A stretch of DNA of 64,000 nt from JAICMB01 sp035295125 (lineage in GTDB: Bacteria > Acidobacteriota > Terriglobia > Bryobacterales > Bryobacteraceae). The DNA is taken from the NCBI GenBank assembly GCA_035295125.1, contig DATGJP010000080.1:62001-126000 (forward strand). The letters are read 5' to 3'. How positions within the stretch are numbered: position 1 is the stretch's first letter; every line of letters begins with the position of its first letter. Under the pieces are notes generated by a model. The model did not search any database and had not been told where the DNA came from. It was given only the letters and a program-made list of their open reading frames with translations. Shown here in pieces: positions 50,229-58,239 of this stretch. Both the position numbers and the translations under genes were made by a program.

Positions 50229-51794
50229 TTATTGCTCCACAGAGACTACGGTGACGGACTTAGGCTCGAGTTGCAGAACCAGTTTGCCACCCTGGACCTT
50301 CGCTGCAATTGGTTTTGGCGCCACAGTCGTTGGCGCGGCAAAAGAGTTGACGCTATCAACTTTGGGCGCAGTCAGCGTTTCGCCGGCTGCTGATTTCGGG
50401 TTAATACCGGACAGGCTTAGCTCGGCTTCTGCGGAATGATCGGGATCGATGTTCGTCAACTCCACCCACAGTTTGCCGGTAGCGTCCTTCGCCGCGATGG
50501 CATCGACGCGAGGCAGCGTAATGTCGCCGTGCTTGTAAATGCCGGCGTCAAAAGAAACAGGCACGAAGGTCGCGTTCTGGAACGGTACGTACATTTTGTA
50601 CACGTGGTAAGTCGGAGTCAGAACCATCTTCTCCTTGTCGGTCACAATCATGGCCTGGAGGACGTTGACCATTTGCGCAATGTTGGCCATGCGCACGCGA
50701 TCGGCGTGCCGGGCAAAGATATTCAGGTTCAGCGCTGCCAGAATTGCGTCGCGCATGCTGTTTTGTTGAACCAGAAAACCCGGATTCGAGCCCGGCAATG
50801 GCGCGTACCATGCGCCCCATTCATCAACCACCAGTGCGACCTTCTTCTGCGGATCGTATTTGTCCATCACGGCCGACTGCTTACTCACCAGGTCCTCCAT
50901 GTCCAGCGTCGACTTCAGGATCTGGCTGTACTCGGTTTCGCCGAAACCTACGGACGCAAAGGCGGGCGGCCATCGCACCACAGTGTACGAGTGCAGTGAA
51001 AGCCCGTTGATGTCCCAACTCCACTCGTGGCTCTGCCACCCCTTCATGATCGTTTCCGTCCAACTAGTGTCGGGTCCGCCCGGTCCGACGGCGATCTTGA
51101 GCATCTGATCGTTGTCCTGCTGAGCCGGGTTGAAATCTCTGACAAACCGGCTGTAGATCTTAAGCTGGCTGAGATAGTAGTCAGCCGTCATGTTGCCTCC
51201 ACAGGCCCAGCTCTCGTTACCGATGCCAAGGAAACCGATCTTCCACGGACCGGGATGACCATTGGCGGCTCGCTCTTTGGCGAGTGTGGTCGGCTGCGCG
51301 GTGGTGGCATATTCGAGCCATTCGGCCGCTTCGCGCGGGGTGCCTGAGCCGACGTTGACGGAGATGTACGCCTCGCTGCCGATCTGATCGAGAAAGTCCA
51401 TGAACTCGTGCGTCCCGAATGTGTTCGGTTCGGTGACGCCGCCCCAGTTGGGATTGAGGCTTACGACTCGCTGCGTCCCGATGCCCTTGCGCCAGTGGTA
51501 TTCGTCTGCGAAGCAGCCGCCTGGCCAGCGGACATTGGGCACCTTGAGAGCCTTTAGCGCGGCAACCACGTCGTTGCGAAGTCCGCGGGTGTTGGGAATG
51601 CTGGAATCTGGACCAACCCAGATGCCTTCGTAAATGCCGTGCCCGAGATGCTCAGCGAACTGGCCGAAGATATTCCGGTCGATTTTGGGGCCGGATCGCG
51701 AAACGTCAATCGTGAAATGGACGCTGTCCGCAGCCATGGCAGGCGCGGCCAGCACACCGGCGGTCAGGACACCAATGGCGAACATTATCCGCAT
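50229..51794 (-). CDS. Glycoside hydrolase family 51 alpha-L-arabinofuranosidase
   Basis: 521 residues from the ATG at 51794 (AGAAG before it), which begins a signal peptide (MRIMFAIGVLTAGVLAAPAMAA). A TTG at 51836 overlapping the previous stop is less likely. GH51 features: GPKIDRNIFGQFAEHLGHGIYEGIWVG, RWPGGCFADEYHW, acid/base Glu194 in IGNESWACGG and nucleophile Glu325 in VVDEWGAWY, then the C-terminal beta domain with the arabinofuranosidase tail. It releases arabinose from arabinan or arabinoxylan side chains. It lies downstream of the GH-A hydrolase gene, same strand, 38-base gap, so they are co-transcribed. Confidence 0.93.
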   Translation of the reverse strand: MRIMFAIGVLTAGVLAAPAMAADSVHFTIDVSRSGPKIDRNIFGQFAEHLGHGIYEGIWVGPDSSIPNTRGLRNDVVAALKALKVPNVRWPGGCFADEYHWRKGIGTQRVVSLNPNWGGVTEPNTFGTHEFMDFLDQIGSEAYISVNVGSGTPREAAEWLEYATTAQPTTLAKERAANGHPGPWKIGFLGIGNESWACGGNMTADYYLSQLKIYSRFVRDFNPAQQDNDQMLKIAVGPGGPDTSWTETIMKGWQSHEWSWDINGLSLHSYTVVRWPPAFASVGFGETEYSQILKSTLDMEDLVSKQSAVMDKYDPQKKVALVVDEWGAWYAPLPGSNPGFLVQQNSMRDAILAALNLNIFARHADRVRMANIAQMVNVLQAMIVTDKEKMVLTPTYHVYKMYVPFQNATFVPVSFDAGIYKHGDITLPRVDAIAAKDATGKLWVELTNIDPDHSAEAELSLSGINPKSAAGETLTAPKVDSVNSFAAPTTVAPKPIAAKVQGGKLVLQLEPKSVTVVSVEQ

Positions 51795-51832
51795 GCATTC
51801 TTCTCGGTAACATCGTATACCTTCGATGCGGC

Positions 51833-53512
51833 TCAACGAGTCCAGAGCAGATATATGGGGCCGGCTTCGGCGGCAAGTTCAACGCGGACCCGATGGGAGG
51901 GGCGGTCCTTCGTTCTGATCGGTTCTCCGAAAAGGTCCCTGACAGAGACGAGGTTCTGTTTTGAGAATTCGACCGTTTGACGATCTTCGGTCCAGACAAC
52001 GAGTAATGTTTCCGCTGCTCCCTCCCAGCGCATGGCATGAGTTCCGGATGGCGTTTCCTCAAGCAGGCCGATGCATTTGCGATCCTTCGTCATAGCGATA
52101 AGATTGCGTATCGCTTGCATGGCCGGCTTTGCGGCGCCTGTCGAGTCGAGCAGACCGTAGTTTTGCTCGGGGTTGGACGCGTCGGACCCGTCGTCGCGGA
52201 GGTCGTACCAGACCGCCAACCGAAAACCCACGGACTGTATCGTCAGCAGCTCGCGGACAGCCAGCGAGGCCTGGCTCATGCGCCCAATGCTCGTCGACGA
52301 GTATCCCGATTCCGTGTCCCAGATTTCAATGCGATCTCCTAGAGCCGAAGACGCCCATTCCCGTGATAGTTGCAGTGCAGGGACGATATTCTCGGGCGCC
52401 TTGGGATAGGGGTGGATTCCGATGGCGGCCAGGCCGGCCGCACTCGCCGGATCGAGAACACGGCTCAGGAAGGGCAGGTCGAATCGGGAGACGCCTCCAC
52501 TAGTGATGCTCGCTGTAGGGTCGGCGCGGTGGATGGCGGCGACGGATTCGCGAAGCAGGGCACCATATTCGGCTGGGTTGGGCTCGGGGTCCCAAAATTG
52601 AATCGTGTCCGGCTCGTTCCAGATTTCGTAGCGTACATTGCGGCCTTTGAAGTGTGCGCCGGCGGCTTCGGCGAAGCGCCCGAATGCGGCTATATCGTCG
52701 GGGGTTCGTGGTACGTTGCCACCGTGGTCCGGGTGACCGTAATCGAGAATCCAAAGCACTCCCATCCCGCGAGCGTCCAGCGCTCGCAATAAGGCATCGT
52801 AGGCGAAGAATCGAAAGCCGCCGCGTCTTTCGACGTTTCTCCAAAGCAGGTCAGCACGGACAAATGTGAATCCGGCCGCGCGAGCGGCGTCGAGAGAGGC
52901 ATTGTCCCGGAGGCGATGAATATTTACGCCGAGCCGAAACTGGGGCTCGGGCACGGCAGGTGGTGGTGCGGCCGGAGCCGCGGGATCGATCAGGAAGGAC
53001 GGATCGGAGTCCAGGAGCCGGATGTCGTCGAAAGCGACGGTGCCGTGCACAGGCCCGGCGATTCGAGGCTGTACCAGAATTTGCAGTTCAGAAAGATGTT
53101 GCGACTTGCCAGTGAGCGGAAGGACGGCATATTGCCAGTCGTTGGCATTGGGGTGCTCGATCGTGGCGGCGATGGGCATCCGCTGCGACTCGCCGGACAT
53201 GGATTTGGTGACGATTGCGGCTTCCACTTCCGGGGGAACACGAATCCACAGGGAAATGGCGGGATGGTGGAACTTCGGGAGCCGCGCGGTGGGGCGCCAG
53301 ATAGCGGCCGCGGCGCCGCGGTAGGTGAGCACGGCTCCCTGGTTGTGACGGCCAGGCCCGACGGTGAGTTCTCCCGCCTCGGAATGCCAGTTTTGGAGGG
53401 CGTTCGGGGCGTCAAACCCGGCGATAGTGTATGAGGTTTGATCGGCGCTCGCGTATGCGGACACAAGGAAAGCAAGTGTGACCGTGCCCCCGAGCAACCT
53501 CATGTTATTCAA
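51833..53512 (-). CDS. Clan GH-A glycoside hydrolase (GH39/GH5-like) with N-terminal carbohydrate-binding-like domain
   Basis: 559 residues with a signal peptide (about 1-23). Residues about 25-170 form a beta-sandwich with WHSEAGELTVGPGRHNQGAVLTY and TVAFDDIRLLD, similar to carbohydrate-binding modules. A Pro/Ala linker (175-190) leads to a TIM barrel with acid/base Glu300 (YEIWNEPD) and nucleophile Glu401 (IEIWDTESGY) at strands 4 and 7, the clan GH-A layout. GH39 or a nearby family fits best, but the exact family and substrate are not certain. It is co-transcribed with the arabinofuranosidase, so a hemicellulose or pectin side chain is a likely substrate. Confidence 0.8.
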   Translation of the reverse strand: MNNMRLLGGTVTLAFLVSAYASADQTSYTIAGFDAPNALQNWHSEAGELTVGPGRHNQGAVLTYRGAAAAIWRPTARLPKFHHPAISLWIRVPPEVEAAIVTKSMSGESQRMPIAATIEHPNANDWQYAVLPLTGKSQHLSELQILVQPRIAGPVHGTVAFDDIRLLDSDPSFLIDPAAPAAPPPAVPEPQFRLGVNIHRLRDNASLDAARAAGFTFVRADLLWRNVERRGGFRFFAYDALLRALDARGMGVLWILDYGHPDHGGNVPRTPDDIAAFGRFAEAAGAHFKGRNVRYEIWNEPDTIQFWDPEPNPAEYGALLRESVAAIHRADPTASITSGGVSRFDLPFLSRVLDPASAAGLAAIGIHPYPKAPENIVPALQLSREWASSALGDRIEIWDTESGYSSTSIGRMSQASLAVRELLTIQSVGFRLAVWYDLRDDGSDASNPEQNYGLLDSTGAAKPAMQAIRNLIAMTKDRKCIGLLEETPSGTHAMRWEGAAETLLVVWTEDRQTVEFSKQNLVSVRDLFGEPIRTKDRPSHRVRVELAAEAGPIYLLWTR

Positions 53513-53536
53513 ACGCTAACACGGCTCAGACTAGCG

Positions 53537-53657
53537 CCCGTGGCAGAAGTCTTTGAGAGCGGCATGTGCAGGCGAAACCGCCTGCGCCGGCTTTATGGCT
53601 CAACAGGTTGCGAGCCAAGGTAGGGCAGGCCTTCAGCCTGCCCGACTTCTGCCACGG
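53537..53657 (+). repeat. 121-bp element with perfect terminal inverted repeats (MITE-like), copy 2
   Basis: CCGTGGCAGAAGTC (53537-53550) and GACTTCTGCCACGG (53644-53657) are perfect 14-base inverted ends. Inside are the palindromes AGGCGAAACCGCCT and GGGCAGGC...GCCTGCCC. The whole matches, inverted, the 121-bp copy at 19286-19406; half of it is also at 45493-45543. It carries no gene and lies between the GH-A gene and a small membrane protein gene. Confidence 0.85.
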
Positions 53658-53840
53658 ACTATGAGCGAAGCCATTTCCAAACACGCGGAAAAAGATTCGC
53701 GAATCGTGATGCCGTTCGGACTGGGCCGAAGACGCACGCGCTCCTGTGCAATCGTGCCGCGCGGCCTGCGCGAATTTCCATAACTTCTTCATGACTATCC
53801 CATGACTTATTCACGTGAGATTCTGCACAATCAAATCAGG

Positions 53841-54011
53841 ATGAATGCAAGCCATATCGCCCCGTTGCTCTTGATGGCGCTGGCCGTCTCCGGCGTGCTT
53901 TACATGAGAGTCCGTTTTCCGAGCCCATCCACCACCGAGGAAATAGGCGCCCGCGTCGTAACCGTCGTTCTATTTGTGTTCCTGTCCGCGGCGTTCCTGA
54001 TGCCGCGCTGA
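53841..54011 (+). CDS. Small protein with two membrane segments
   Basis: 56 residues from the ATG at 53841 (the frame is open from 53802, another ATG). Two hydrophobic segments, about 6-20 (APLLLMALAVSGVLYM) and 36-53 (VVTVVLFVFLSAAFLMP), are joined by a short polar loop with PSPSTTEEIGAR. AGGA lies just before the ATG, close to it. No known family. Small hairpin-like membrane proteins of this kind are often missed; transcription would come from the gap after the 121-bp element. Confidence 0.45.
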   Translation: MNASHIAPLLLMALAVSGVLYMRVRFPSPSTTEEIGARVVTVVLFVFLSAAFLMPR

Positions 54012-54141
54012 CGCCAAGCGCCAGTACACGCAATACTGCGTAAAATACCCCCGCCCGATCCCGCACCCGAGTTGTAATGCAAGCCTCAGCTTGCGTTTCC
54101 GCATGGCAGCCCACATGCCACCAACAGGCAACAGAGGCTCT

Positions 54142-55065
54142 ATGCCCAACGGTTCTCGACGAAGTTTCCTGGCCGGGGCGACCGCCGGAGCAATAACCGG
54201 CGCCCCGGCCCTTCGCGCTGCCGAATCCCCTAAGCCCTCTGCCCCCAAGGCCATTCCAACCGTCAAATTCGGCAAGGCCGATATCACCCGCCTGATTCTC
54301 GGCGGAAATCCGATCGACGGCTACAGCCACTCGGTCCAGAAAATCAGCGACCTGATGCGTGAATACTTCACCGTCGCTCGCACCACCGACCTGATCCTGC
54401 ACGCTGAAGAAGAAGGAATCACGACCTTCGAGAGTCACTATTCGCCTAAGGTCGGCGCGGCCATGAACGCCGCCCGTAACCGCGGCTCGAAAATGCAGTG
54501 GATCTGTCTGACGCATGCTGGAGAGGACGCCGCGCTGAAGAACATCCTGGCGCTGAATCCCATCGGAATTGCGCACCACGGCAATCGCACGGACGAATAC
54601 ATTCAACAGGGCAAACCCGAAATCGTCCATGATTTCGTCAAGAAGGTCCACGATCTCGGATTGTTTGCGGGCATCTCCACACACTGCCCGAAACATGTCG
54701 CTCTGATCGAAGACTCCGGCTGGGAGAACGACTTCTACATGACGTGCCTGTACTATCTGACGCGAACTCCCGGCGAGTTGAAGCTGATTTATGGCGATAC
54801 GCTGGTTAACGCGCGCGAAGAGCCGTTCATCAAGGGCGACCCGGAGCGCATGACGAAGCAGATCCGCGCTGCAAAGAAGCCCTGCCTCGCGTTCAAGCTC
54901 CTCGCCGCTGGACGCAACTGCATGACCACGCAAAACATCGAGGACTGCTTCCAGTTCGCCTACGCCAACATCAAGCCGATCGACGCCGCCATCGTCGGAA
55001 TGTACCCCGTCCTGTGGGACGAAGTGCGCATTGATGCCGACCTCGGCCGTAAATACGCCGGATGA
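54142..55065 (+). CDS. Tat-exported TIM-barrel protein (aldo/keto-reductase-like)
   Basis: 307 residues from the ATG at 54142, which gives a twin-arginine leader (GSRRSFLAGATAGAITGAPA); the frame is open from 54091. The mature part starts with a VKFGKADITRLILGGNPIDG segment like the first strand of aldo/keto reductases and continues with strands and helices such as LILHAEEEGITTFESHY, KMQWICLTHAG and GLFAGISTHCPKHVALIE. The usual catalytic Tyr/Lys/His set is not obvious, so a binding or isomerase role is possible. Its stop overlaps the next gene by 4 bases, placing it in the sugar-dehydrogenase unit. Confidence 0.7.
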   Translation: MPNGSRRSFLAGATAGAITGAPALRAAESPKPSAPKAIPTVKFGKADITRLILGGNPIDGYSHSVQKISDLMREYFTVARTTDLILHAEEEGITTFESHYSPKVGAAMNAARNRGSKMQWICLTHAGEDAALKNILALNPIGIAHHGNRTDEYIQQGKPEIVHDFVKKVHDLGLFAGISTHCPKHVALIEDSGWENDFYMTCLYYLTRTPGELKLIYGDTLVNAREEPFIKGDPERMTKQIRAAKKPCLAFKLLAAGRNCMTTQNIEDCFQFAYANIKPIDAAIVGMYPVLWDEVRIDADLGRKYAG

Positions 55066-55520
55066 AGCGGCGAACATTCTTCACGGCCGGCGTGGCCCTG
55101 ACAGCATCCGCTTGCGGACGACCGTTCTTCACCGCCCAGGAAACGAGAACGCTGGAAGCCCTCTGCGCGGCGATCATCCCCGATGACCAGGACCCCGGAG
55201 CCATCCGCGGCGGAGTCGTAAACTACATTGCCACCCAGCTTCGCGGCCTCTACCGCCCCTTGCGCAAAACCTATCGCGAAGGGCTGGCCGCCTTCGCCGC
55301 CGAAGGTTTCGCCAACCTGTCCTCCAATGATCAAGTCAAATTCCTCACGCGCATCGATCAAAAACCACACCTGAAGCCCTTCTTCGATCTCCTCGTCGCC
55401 CACACCATGCAGGGCTTCTACGGGGACCCGCGCCACGGCGGCAATCGCGATCGCGTGAGTTGGAAAATGCTCGGCATCCCGTACCCGCCGCTCCGAGGGC
55501 GCCAGAAGGATGTCGGATGA
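55062..55520 (+). CDS. Gluconate 2-dehydrogenase subunit 3-family protein
   Basis: 152 residues with a Tat-like or lipoprotein-like leader (MKRRTFFTAGVALTASACGRPFF); the Cys in SACG could be lipidated. Then the family pattern: FTAQETRTLEALCAAIIPDDQDPGAIRGGVVNYIATQL and FFDLLVAHTMQGFYGDPRHGGNRDRVSWKMLGIPYPP. This small subunit is needed for export and activity of FAD-dependent gluconate, 2-ketogluconate and glucose dehydrogenases. ATGA overlaps on both sides tie it to the TIM-barrel protein and the GMC subunit. Confidence 0.92.
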   Translation: MKRRTFFTAGVALTASACGRPFFTAQETRTLEALCAAIIPDDQDPGAIRGGVVNYIATQLRGLYRPLRKTYREGLAAFAAEGFANLSSNDQVKFLTRIDQKPHLKPFFDLLVAHTMQGFYGDPRHGGNRDRVSWKMLGIPYPPLRGRQKDVG

Positions 55521-57193
55521 GCCAAGGTGGGACCAGCTTCAGCCGGTCATCCAAAGTCAACGCCATTGTTATCGGCGCGGGGGCCGGCGGCGGCATCGTA
55601 GCCAAAGAGCTCGCCGAAGCCGGCCTTACGGTCCTTCTCCTCGAACGCGGCCAATGGTACACCGCCTTCGACTGCCGCAAGGACGATCTGCGCAACCAGC
55701 GCACAACAGTTCTGGGAAACGCCTTCGGCCCTGACGACGCCCGCAATCCCCGCGTCATCATCGACGGCCAGAACCGAGTTAGCATCCGGCCGCCCAGTCA
55801 CCCGGCCTATCAAAACAATGCCGCATGCGTTGGCGGTGGAACCTTCAGTTACGGCGCCCAAGCCTGGCGCTACATGGAAAACGATTTCCGCATGCGGTCA
55901 GTCTACGGCTCCGTCCGAGGCAGCACGCTCGAAGACTGGCCCATCAGCTACAACGACCTCGAACCCTACTATGAAAAAGCCGAGTGGGAAATCGGCGTCT
56001 CGGGTGACGATTCCGCCAACCCGTTCAAAGCTCCGCGCCGCAAGCCGCTGCCGATGCCGCCGCTCCCGCCCACCCGCGAACACGAGCTCCTTGAAGCCGC
56101 CGCCAAACGTCTCGGCCTGCATCCGTTCCACATTCCGATGCTGCGCAACAGTGTTCCCTACAACGGCCGCGGCGCCTGCATGCGCTGCCGCTGGTGTGTC
56201 GGGTTTGCCTGCGAGGTCGACGCGAAATGTGGAACTCACAACACCGTTATCCCGAGAGCGCTCGCCACGAAGAACTGCGAGCTGCGCACAGGCTGCATGG
56301 TGAAGCGCATTGTGACGAACGATCGCGGCCGCGCCACCGGGGTCGAATATTTCGACGCCGATGACAAACTCCGCTTTCAGGAAGCCGACCTCGTGGTAGT
56401 CTCCGCCGCCGCCATCGAATCCGCACGCCTGCTTTTAAACTCCAGTTCGAAGCTGTTCCCCAACGGTCTGGGAAACCGCTACGACTGGGTCGGCCGCAAC
56501 CTGCAAGGCCACACCTACACCGGAGCTTTTGGACTGATGCCGGAAGACGTCTACGACGACCTCGGGCCAGGCGCCAGCATCGCCATCAGCGACTACAACC
56601 ATGGCAATCCCGGCCTAACCGGCGGGGCAATGCTGGCCAACGAGTTCATCCGCCTCCCCTATCAGTTCGCCGGCATGCTTCCGTCCGATGTTCCGCGTTG
56701 GGGGAAAGCGCACAAGGACTTCATGCGCGCCGCCTATCGCCGCGCCGTCATCGTGCAAGGTCCTACACAGGAGATGCCGCTGTTTGACTCGCGAATCCAG
56801 GTCGATCCTGTCGTGAAAGATCACTGGGGCATCCCGGTTGCGCGTCTCTCTGGCACGCGCCATCCGCACACGCTCGAGGTCAGCGCCGCAATGGCCGGGA
56901 AAGCCGAAGCCTGGCTCAAAGAAACGGGCGCCCTAAAGACCTGGAAAAGGCTCTCGGGTCCTGGTCTCAGCGCCGGCCAACACCAGGCCGGAACCTGCCG
57001 CATGGGTGACGACCCCAAGACTTCTGTCGTCAACCGCTACTGCCAACTCCACGACGTCGACAACATCTTCGTGATCGACGGAAGCGTTCACGTCACCAAT
57101 GGTGGCTTCAACCCCGCGCTGACTATCATGGCCGTCGCTTACTATGCCTCCGATCACCTGGTGAAGCGCTGGAAAGGAACCCGCTACCTGTGA
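55517..57193 (+). CDS. GMC-family FAD oxidoreductase (sugar/alcohol dehydrogenase catalytic subunit)
   Basis: 558 residues from the ATG that overlaps the previous stop. Rossmann FAD-binding start AIVIGAGAGGGIVAKELAEAG (about 13-33), then LLLERG; C-terminal GMC domain with GQHQAGTCRMG and NPALTIMAVAYYASDHL, which carry the active-site His and Asn. A Cys-rich stretch, Cys221, 224, 227, 232 and 238, sits where FAD-dependent glucose dehydrogenases hold a 3Fe-4S cluster, so an Fe-S cluster is likely. No leader of its own; it would be exported with the small subunit. Electrons should go to the multiheme cytochrome encoded next. Confidence 0.92.
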   Translation: MSQGGTSFSRSSKVNAIVIGAGAGGGIVAKELAEAGLTVLLLERGQWYTAFDCRKDDLRNQRTTVLGNAFGPDDARNPRVIIDGQNRVSIRPPSHPAYQNNAACVGGGTFSYGAQAWRYMENDFRMRSVYGSVRGSTLEDWPISYNDLEPYYEKAEWEIGVSGDDSANPFKAPRRKPLPMPPLPPTREHELLEAAAKRLGLHPFHIPMLRNSVPYNGRGACMRCRWCVGFACEVDAKCGTHNTVIPRALATKNCELRTGCMVKRIVTNDRGRATGVEYFDADDKLRFQEADLVVVSAAAIESARLLLNSSSKLFPNGLGNRYDWVGRNLQGHTYTGAFGLMPEDVYDDLGPGASIAISDYNHGNPGLTGGAMLANEFIRLPYQFAGMLPSDVPRWGKAHKDFMRAAYRRAVIVQGPTQEMPLFDSRIQVDPVVKDHWGIPVARLSGTRHPHTLEVSAAMAGKAEAWLKETGALKTWKRLSGPGLSAGQHQAGTCRMGDDPKTSVVNRYCQLHDVDNIFVIDGSVHVTNGGFNPALTIMAVAYYASDHLVKRWKGTRYL

Positions 57194-58239
57194 TCCGCTG
57201 GCTCATCGCCGTGGTCATGGGTCTGGCGCTTCTCGCCTTCGCGCCGGCGCTCTACTATCGTGCGTCAAACGGAGCCGGTTGCGCCTCGAGTTGCCACGAG
57301 ATCACCGACGCCTACAACCAGTGGCGCAACTCCACGCACCGGAACATCCCCTGCTGCGCCTGTCACGAGAACGAAGAACTCGCCAATGCCCGACGCCTGG
57401 TACTGCACGCCCGCGACGACGTTCCCGAGCAGATCCGCATCAAGGGAATCGACGTAGCCGCGATGGCAGAGCGCTGCCGCAACTGTCATCGCCAGGAATT
57501 CGCCGAGTGGCAGGCCGGCCCTCACGGCTCAAACTTCGCCGCCATCTTCCTCGACCAGAAACACAATCGCGAAACCAAGCCACGCGACGACTGCTTCCGC
57601 TGTCACGGCAGCTACTACGAAGGCGGCATCCAACAGCTCATGTCCGAGATCGGCGCGAAACAATGGGCCACCCAGCCCGCCATGCCCTGTTTCGCCTGCC
57701 ACCAGGTTCATCGCCGCGGAGAACCACTTGGTAACGCGCGCTTTAGCCGGTCTCATGGCCTGAAAGGCGGCGGTTCTGCACACGAAGAGCTACAGCGTCC
57801 CTCCATCGCGTTCTTCGATCGCCGCGGCATGTCCCACATTCCCCTTGCCGATCTCCCGATGCCCGCCATGCTCGACGGCGCCAGAGCGGTTCGCATAAGC
57901 CCGGACCAGCGCCAGGCTCTCTGCTACCAATGCCACGCCCCGCTCGCCACCCGCCAGGTCGGCTCAGGTGACGACCGCACCGGCATGGGAGTCCACGAAG
58001 GCATTAGCTGCCTGGCCTGTCACGAAAAGCACGGCCAGCGAACCCGAGCCTCCTGCGCCACCTGCCATCCGCGCCTGTCGAACTGCGGGCTCGACGTCGA
58101 GAAGATGGACACCACGTTCGCCTCGGCTACCAGCAAACACAACATCCACTTCGTCAAATGCGCCGACTGTCACACCAAAGGCGTGCCGAAGCGCCCTACT
58201 CAGCAAGCCCAAACGCGTAAACCGTCGACTCATGGGTGA
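57190..58239 (+). CDS. Membrane-anchored multiheme c-type cytochrome
   Basis: 349 residues from a GTG that overlaps the GMC stop (GTGA). One N-terminal membrane anchor (about 2-22), then eight CxxCH haem sites (CCACH, CRNCH, CFRCH, CFACH, CYQCH, CLACH, CATCH, CADCH) and one CASSCH with three residues between Cys, which may bind a ninth haem. The anchor and first haems resemble NapC/NirT-type quinol-linked cytochromes. It probably takes electrons from the GMC dehydrogenase and passes them to quinone or an outer acceptor. Its last 44 bases overlap the convergent PQQ-propeller gene. Confidence 0.9.
   Translation: MIRWLIAVVMGLALLAFAPALYYRASNGAGCASSCHEITDAYNQWRNSTHRNIPCCACHENEELANARRLVLHARDDVPEQIRIKGIDVAAMAERCRNCHRQEFAEWQAGPHGSNFAAIFLDQKHNRETKPRDDCFRCHGSYYEGGIQQLMSEIGAKQWATQPAMPCFACHQVHRRGEPLGNARFSRSHGLKGGGSAHEELQRPSIAFFDRRGMSHIPLADLPMPAMLDGARAVRISPDQRQALCYQCHAPLATRQVGSGDDRTGMGVHEGISCLACHEKHGQRTRASCATCHPRLSNCGLDVEKMDTTFASATSKHNIHFVKCADCHTKGVPKRPTQQAQTRKPSTHG

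Noticed and set aside
53836..55077. Minus-strand open frame of 413 codons
   Set aside because: Covers the Tat TIM-barrel gene and the small membrane protein on the opposite strand; no signals of its own.
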